From NCBI RefSeq assembly GCF_900188185.1, contig NZ_FZPA01000004.1, positions 172,045 to 236,044 on the forward strand: a stretch of DNA of 64,000 nt, given 5' to 3'. This DNA comes from Sphingopyxis indica (GTDB lineage Bacteria; Pseudomonadota; Alphaproteobacteria; Sphingomonadales; Sphingomonadaceae). This document shows, in pieces, positions 62,797 to 64,000 of the stretch. Every line of letters begins with the position of its first letter. Position 1 is the stretch's first letter. Both the position numbers and the translations under genes were made by a program. The notes under the pieces are model-generated. The model did no database searches. It had not been told where the DNA came from and saw only the letters and a program-made list of their open reading frames with translations.

Positions 62797-63035
62797 GGCT
62801 TCCTCCATTGTGAAAGCGCATCACGGTCGAGCGACTTCCACTGATCCTCGCCGCCAGCATTGATCATGCCAGCCAGAATGTTGGCGCGAGCTTCGGCATA
62901 AGCACCGTGGCCGCAGTCGATCAGGAAGCCATCGGCGAGCAGGACGGACCAAACGGTGCCGACGCCAGCATCGCAGCGATGATCCTTGTGGCAGACCAGC
63001 GCGCGACCGCTGTGAATTTCAGCGAAGGTGGTCAT
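62793..63035 (-). CDS. Small phage-type protein with Cys/His residues, unrecognised
   Basis: An 80-residue protein. Conserved-looking metal ligands occur in ALVCHKDHRCDAG and LIDCGHGAY, with a C-terminal helical part. GAGGGGAGCG lies before the ATG at 63035. Function unknown; it might be a small zinc protein. It overlaps neighbours by four bases on both sides. Confidence 0.7.
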   Translation of the reverse strand: MTTFAEIHSGRALVCHKDHRCDAGVGTVWSVLLADGFLIDCGHGAYAEARANILAGMINAGGEDQWKSLDRDALSQWRKP

Positions 63036-63748
63036 CGCTCCCCTCCCGTATCGCGTTGGAGGGCGGCGCGCCATTTTGACCACGAGACTTCCGCCTGAAT
63101 GGGTTCGGCGCCCGGCATGCCCTCGGTTGCGCCTTGCACAAAACCGTCATTCCAGCCTGCCATATATGATCCGCGCAGCCTCTCGGGCTCCCCATCGCCT
63201 TGGGGAGTGAGGGCGAGCGCGCGCTCGACGGCCTGCACTGCGAGAAGATCATCGCCATCCGGGTTGGAAAAATCCTCTATATCTTCGTCGATATACCCAA
63301 GCGCGCGAGCCTCTTCCTGCACAATAGCAATTGCGCGCGCTCGCAACTCCCCCACCCCATAGCTGCGCCCCTCGCCTGAATGGGCGGCGCGGCGATAACC
63401 GAGGCCGTCGCATCGCGTGCAACGGACTCCATCGACATTTCCATATCCCGCGCACATCGCGCAAGTTGGACCGATGGCGGCGCGACCCTCGCCTGAATGG
63501 GTGGCGCGGTGGCGAATATCAGGCAGCGAGACGACGGGGCACCAATCCGGCGTTTCCCATCTGGTATCGCCGACGCGCTTGCGCTGCTCAAAGTCGGGAT
63601 GCGCGCAATAGACATTGCTGCCGCTATCGCTTTGCACGCGATATGATTCGGAGACGCAATGGCGGCACTCGAAACAGGATGCCTTGACGGTCACGCGCGG
63701 GCCTTCCGCCTGCGTCGGTTCCAGCTTGTCGGTCATAGGCTGCATCAT
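63032..63748 (-). CDS. Phage-type protein with DnaJ-like zinc motif and repeated peptides
   Basis: A 238-residue mosaic protein. Residues 24-70 hold several cysteines (CFECRHC, VYCAHPDF, DWCPVVSLP) that may bind zinc. Then two copies of an HSGEGR peptide (RHRATHSGEGRAAIG and YRRAAHSGEGRSYGVG) bracket a DnaJ-type motif CAMCAGYGNVDGVRCTRCDGLGY. The C-terminal half is helical with an acidic stretch. A third trace of the repeat DNA (CGCCTGAATGGG) occurs near the gene 3' end at 63091-63105. Function unknown. Confidence 0.75.
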   Translation of the reverse strand: MMQPMTDKLEPTQAEGPRVTVKASCFECRHCVSESYRVQSDSGSNVYCAHPDFEQRKRVGDTRWETPDWCPVVSLPDIRHRATHSGEGRAAIGPTCAMCAGYGNVDGVRCTRCDGLGYRRAAHSGEGRSYGVGELRARAIAIVQEEARALGYIDEDIEDFSNPDGDDLLAVQAVERALALTPQGDGEPERLRGSYMAGWNDGFVQGATEGMPGAEPIQAEVSWSKWRAALQRDTGGER

Positions 63749-63999
63749 TGCATCCGCTCCATTTTCCAGAGGATTTGTATCGCCAGAAGAAAAGTGATGT
63801 CCGCAATCGTTGGTTCATCGCCAGTGATCGCGCCGAAGGCGGCTGCGACAGCAACGCAAATAAACACCGTCCCGATCGCTCGAAAGAATGCGGCGGCATC
63901 AGCTTTGGGAATTATATACTTGACTCCCCATTCTCCTAATCCTGTTTCTTTCGGCGGCGCTTCACGCGGCGCTCGATCTTCTTTGCCTGCTGGCCTTTG
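63745..63999 (-). CDS. Partial single-span membrane protein running off the window
   Basis: The minus-strand frame is open from the right edge to a stop at 63745, which overlaps the next start (ATGA). It encodes GEWGVKYIIPKADAAAFFRA, then the hydrophobic span IGTVFICVAVAAAFGAI, then an ending LAIQILWKMERMQ. No ATG, GTG or TTG occurs before the hydrophobic span inside the window, so the start is probably beyond it; a GTG within the span is the alternative. A different frame at 63936-63998 gives a basic end (KKIERRVKRRRKKQD, stop) that may be the tail of another gene. Confidence 0.5.
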   Translation of the reverse strand, partial: QRPAGKEDRAPREAPPKETGLGEWGVKYIIPKADAAAFFRAIGTVFICVAVAAAFGAITGDEPTIADITFLLAIQILWKMERMQ

Positions 64000-64000
64000 T

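Larger units (their letters stand above)
60084..64000. mobile_element. Integrated prophage/genomic island, left end (continues beyond window)
   Basis: From the broken tRNA-Val onward all genes are on the minus strand and read toward the tRNA: small overlapping phage-type genes, a DUF5131 protein, an excisionase-like protein and a tyrosine integrase at the edge. Genes are short, overlap by four bases, and base composition is visibly less GC-rich toward the right edge. The far attachment site lies outside the window, so size and completeness are unknown. Confidence 0.88.

Overview
The window is high-GC, gene-dense chromosomal DNA of an alphaproteobacterium, most likely a sphingomonad (Sphingopyxis-like; this placement comes from recalled gene content, not from a search). 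Pointers are a PhyR/NepR general stress response pair, an ATP12-type F1 assembly factor, COQ4, a class II DAHP synthase, many sphingomonad-type small membrane proteins, and frequent ATGA/TGATG start-stop overlaps. The left edge cuts dihydrolipoamide dehydrogenase. The right edge lies inside an integrated element.

Layout: 1-9.4 kb holds lpd (3' end), a GFA-type enzyme, a TRIC-like channel, sppA, a nucleoside-sugar-epimerase-like SDR, proB, a methyltransferase and obgE. 9.7-17.8 kb holds a TetR/hydrolase divergent pair, a GNAT enzyme, a stomatin/NfeD pair, a CoA-ester lyase, an M28 peptidase and DAHP synthase. 18-21 kb is a tightly coupled run (cNMP-binding membrane protein, ArsC-like protein, GlpQ-like lipoprotein, aldo/keto reductase). 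21.1-26.9 kb has panB, the yfgM-bamB-der envelope/ribosome group, a TusA-like protein and an orphan Hpt protein. 27-36.3 kb has coq4, DUF72, purL, and xseB-ispA-coaD with a periplasmic cyclophilin.

36.4-40.6 kb is the regulatory highlight. queA and tgt (queuosine) flank the general stress response regulators phyR and nepR. nepR (56 codons) has a sigma-EcfG-like promoter, and the neighbouring hemerythrin gene has a perfect GGAAC-N16-CGTT promoter next to the remnant of an EAL-domain gene. 40.8-49.2 kb continues with glnE-bcp, a DUF455 protein, an M23 peptidase, erpA, xth, a methyltransferase and a GNAT-like protein. 49.2-55.5 kb is a lipid/acyl-CoA region: a desaturase, two divergent acyl-CoA synthetases, a DsbA-like isomerase and an enoyl-CoA hydratase. 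55.6-58.7 kb is a coupled minus-strand chain (crcB, rluA-type, paiB-type, small membrane protein, ATP12). From about 60.08 kb an integrated element begins inside the anticodon region of a tRNA-Val gene, with integrase, excisionase-like protein, DUF5131 protein and small overlapping phage-type genes.

The most unusual feature at window scale is the density of intergenic inverted repeats. About fourteen separate structures fall into several families. They occur only between genes, and related copies keep their linkers while their stems change in a base-paired way. One (49227-49495) is a MITE-like element with 33-bp perfect terminal inverted repeats and two further nested inverted repeats.
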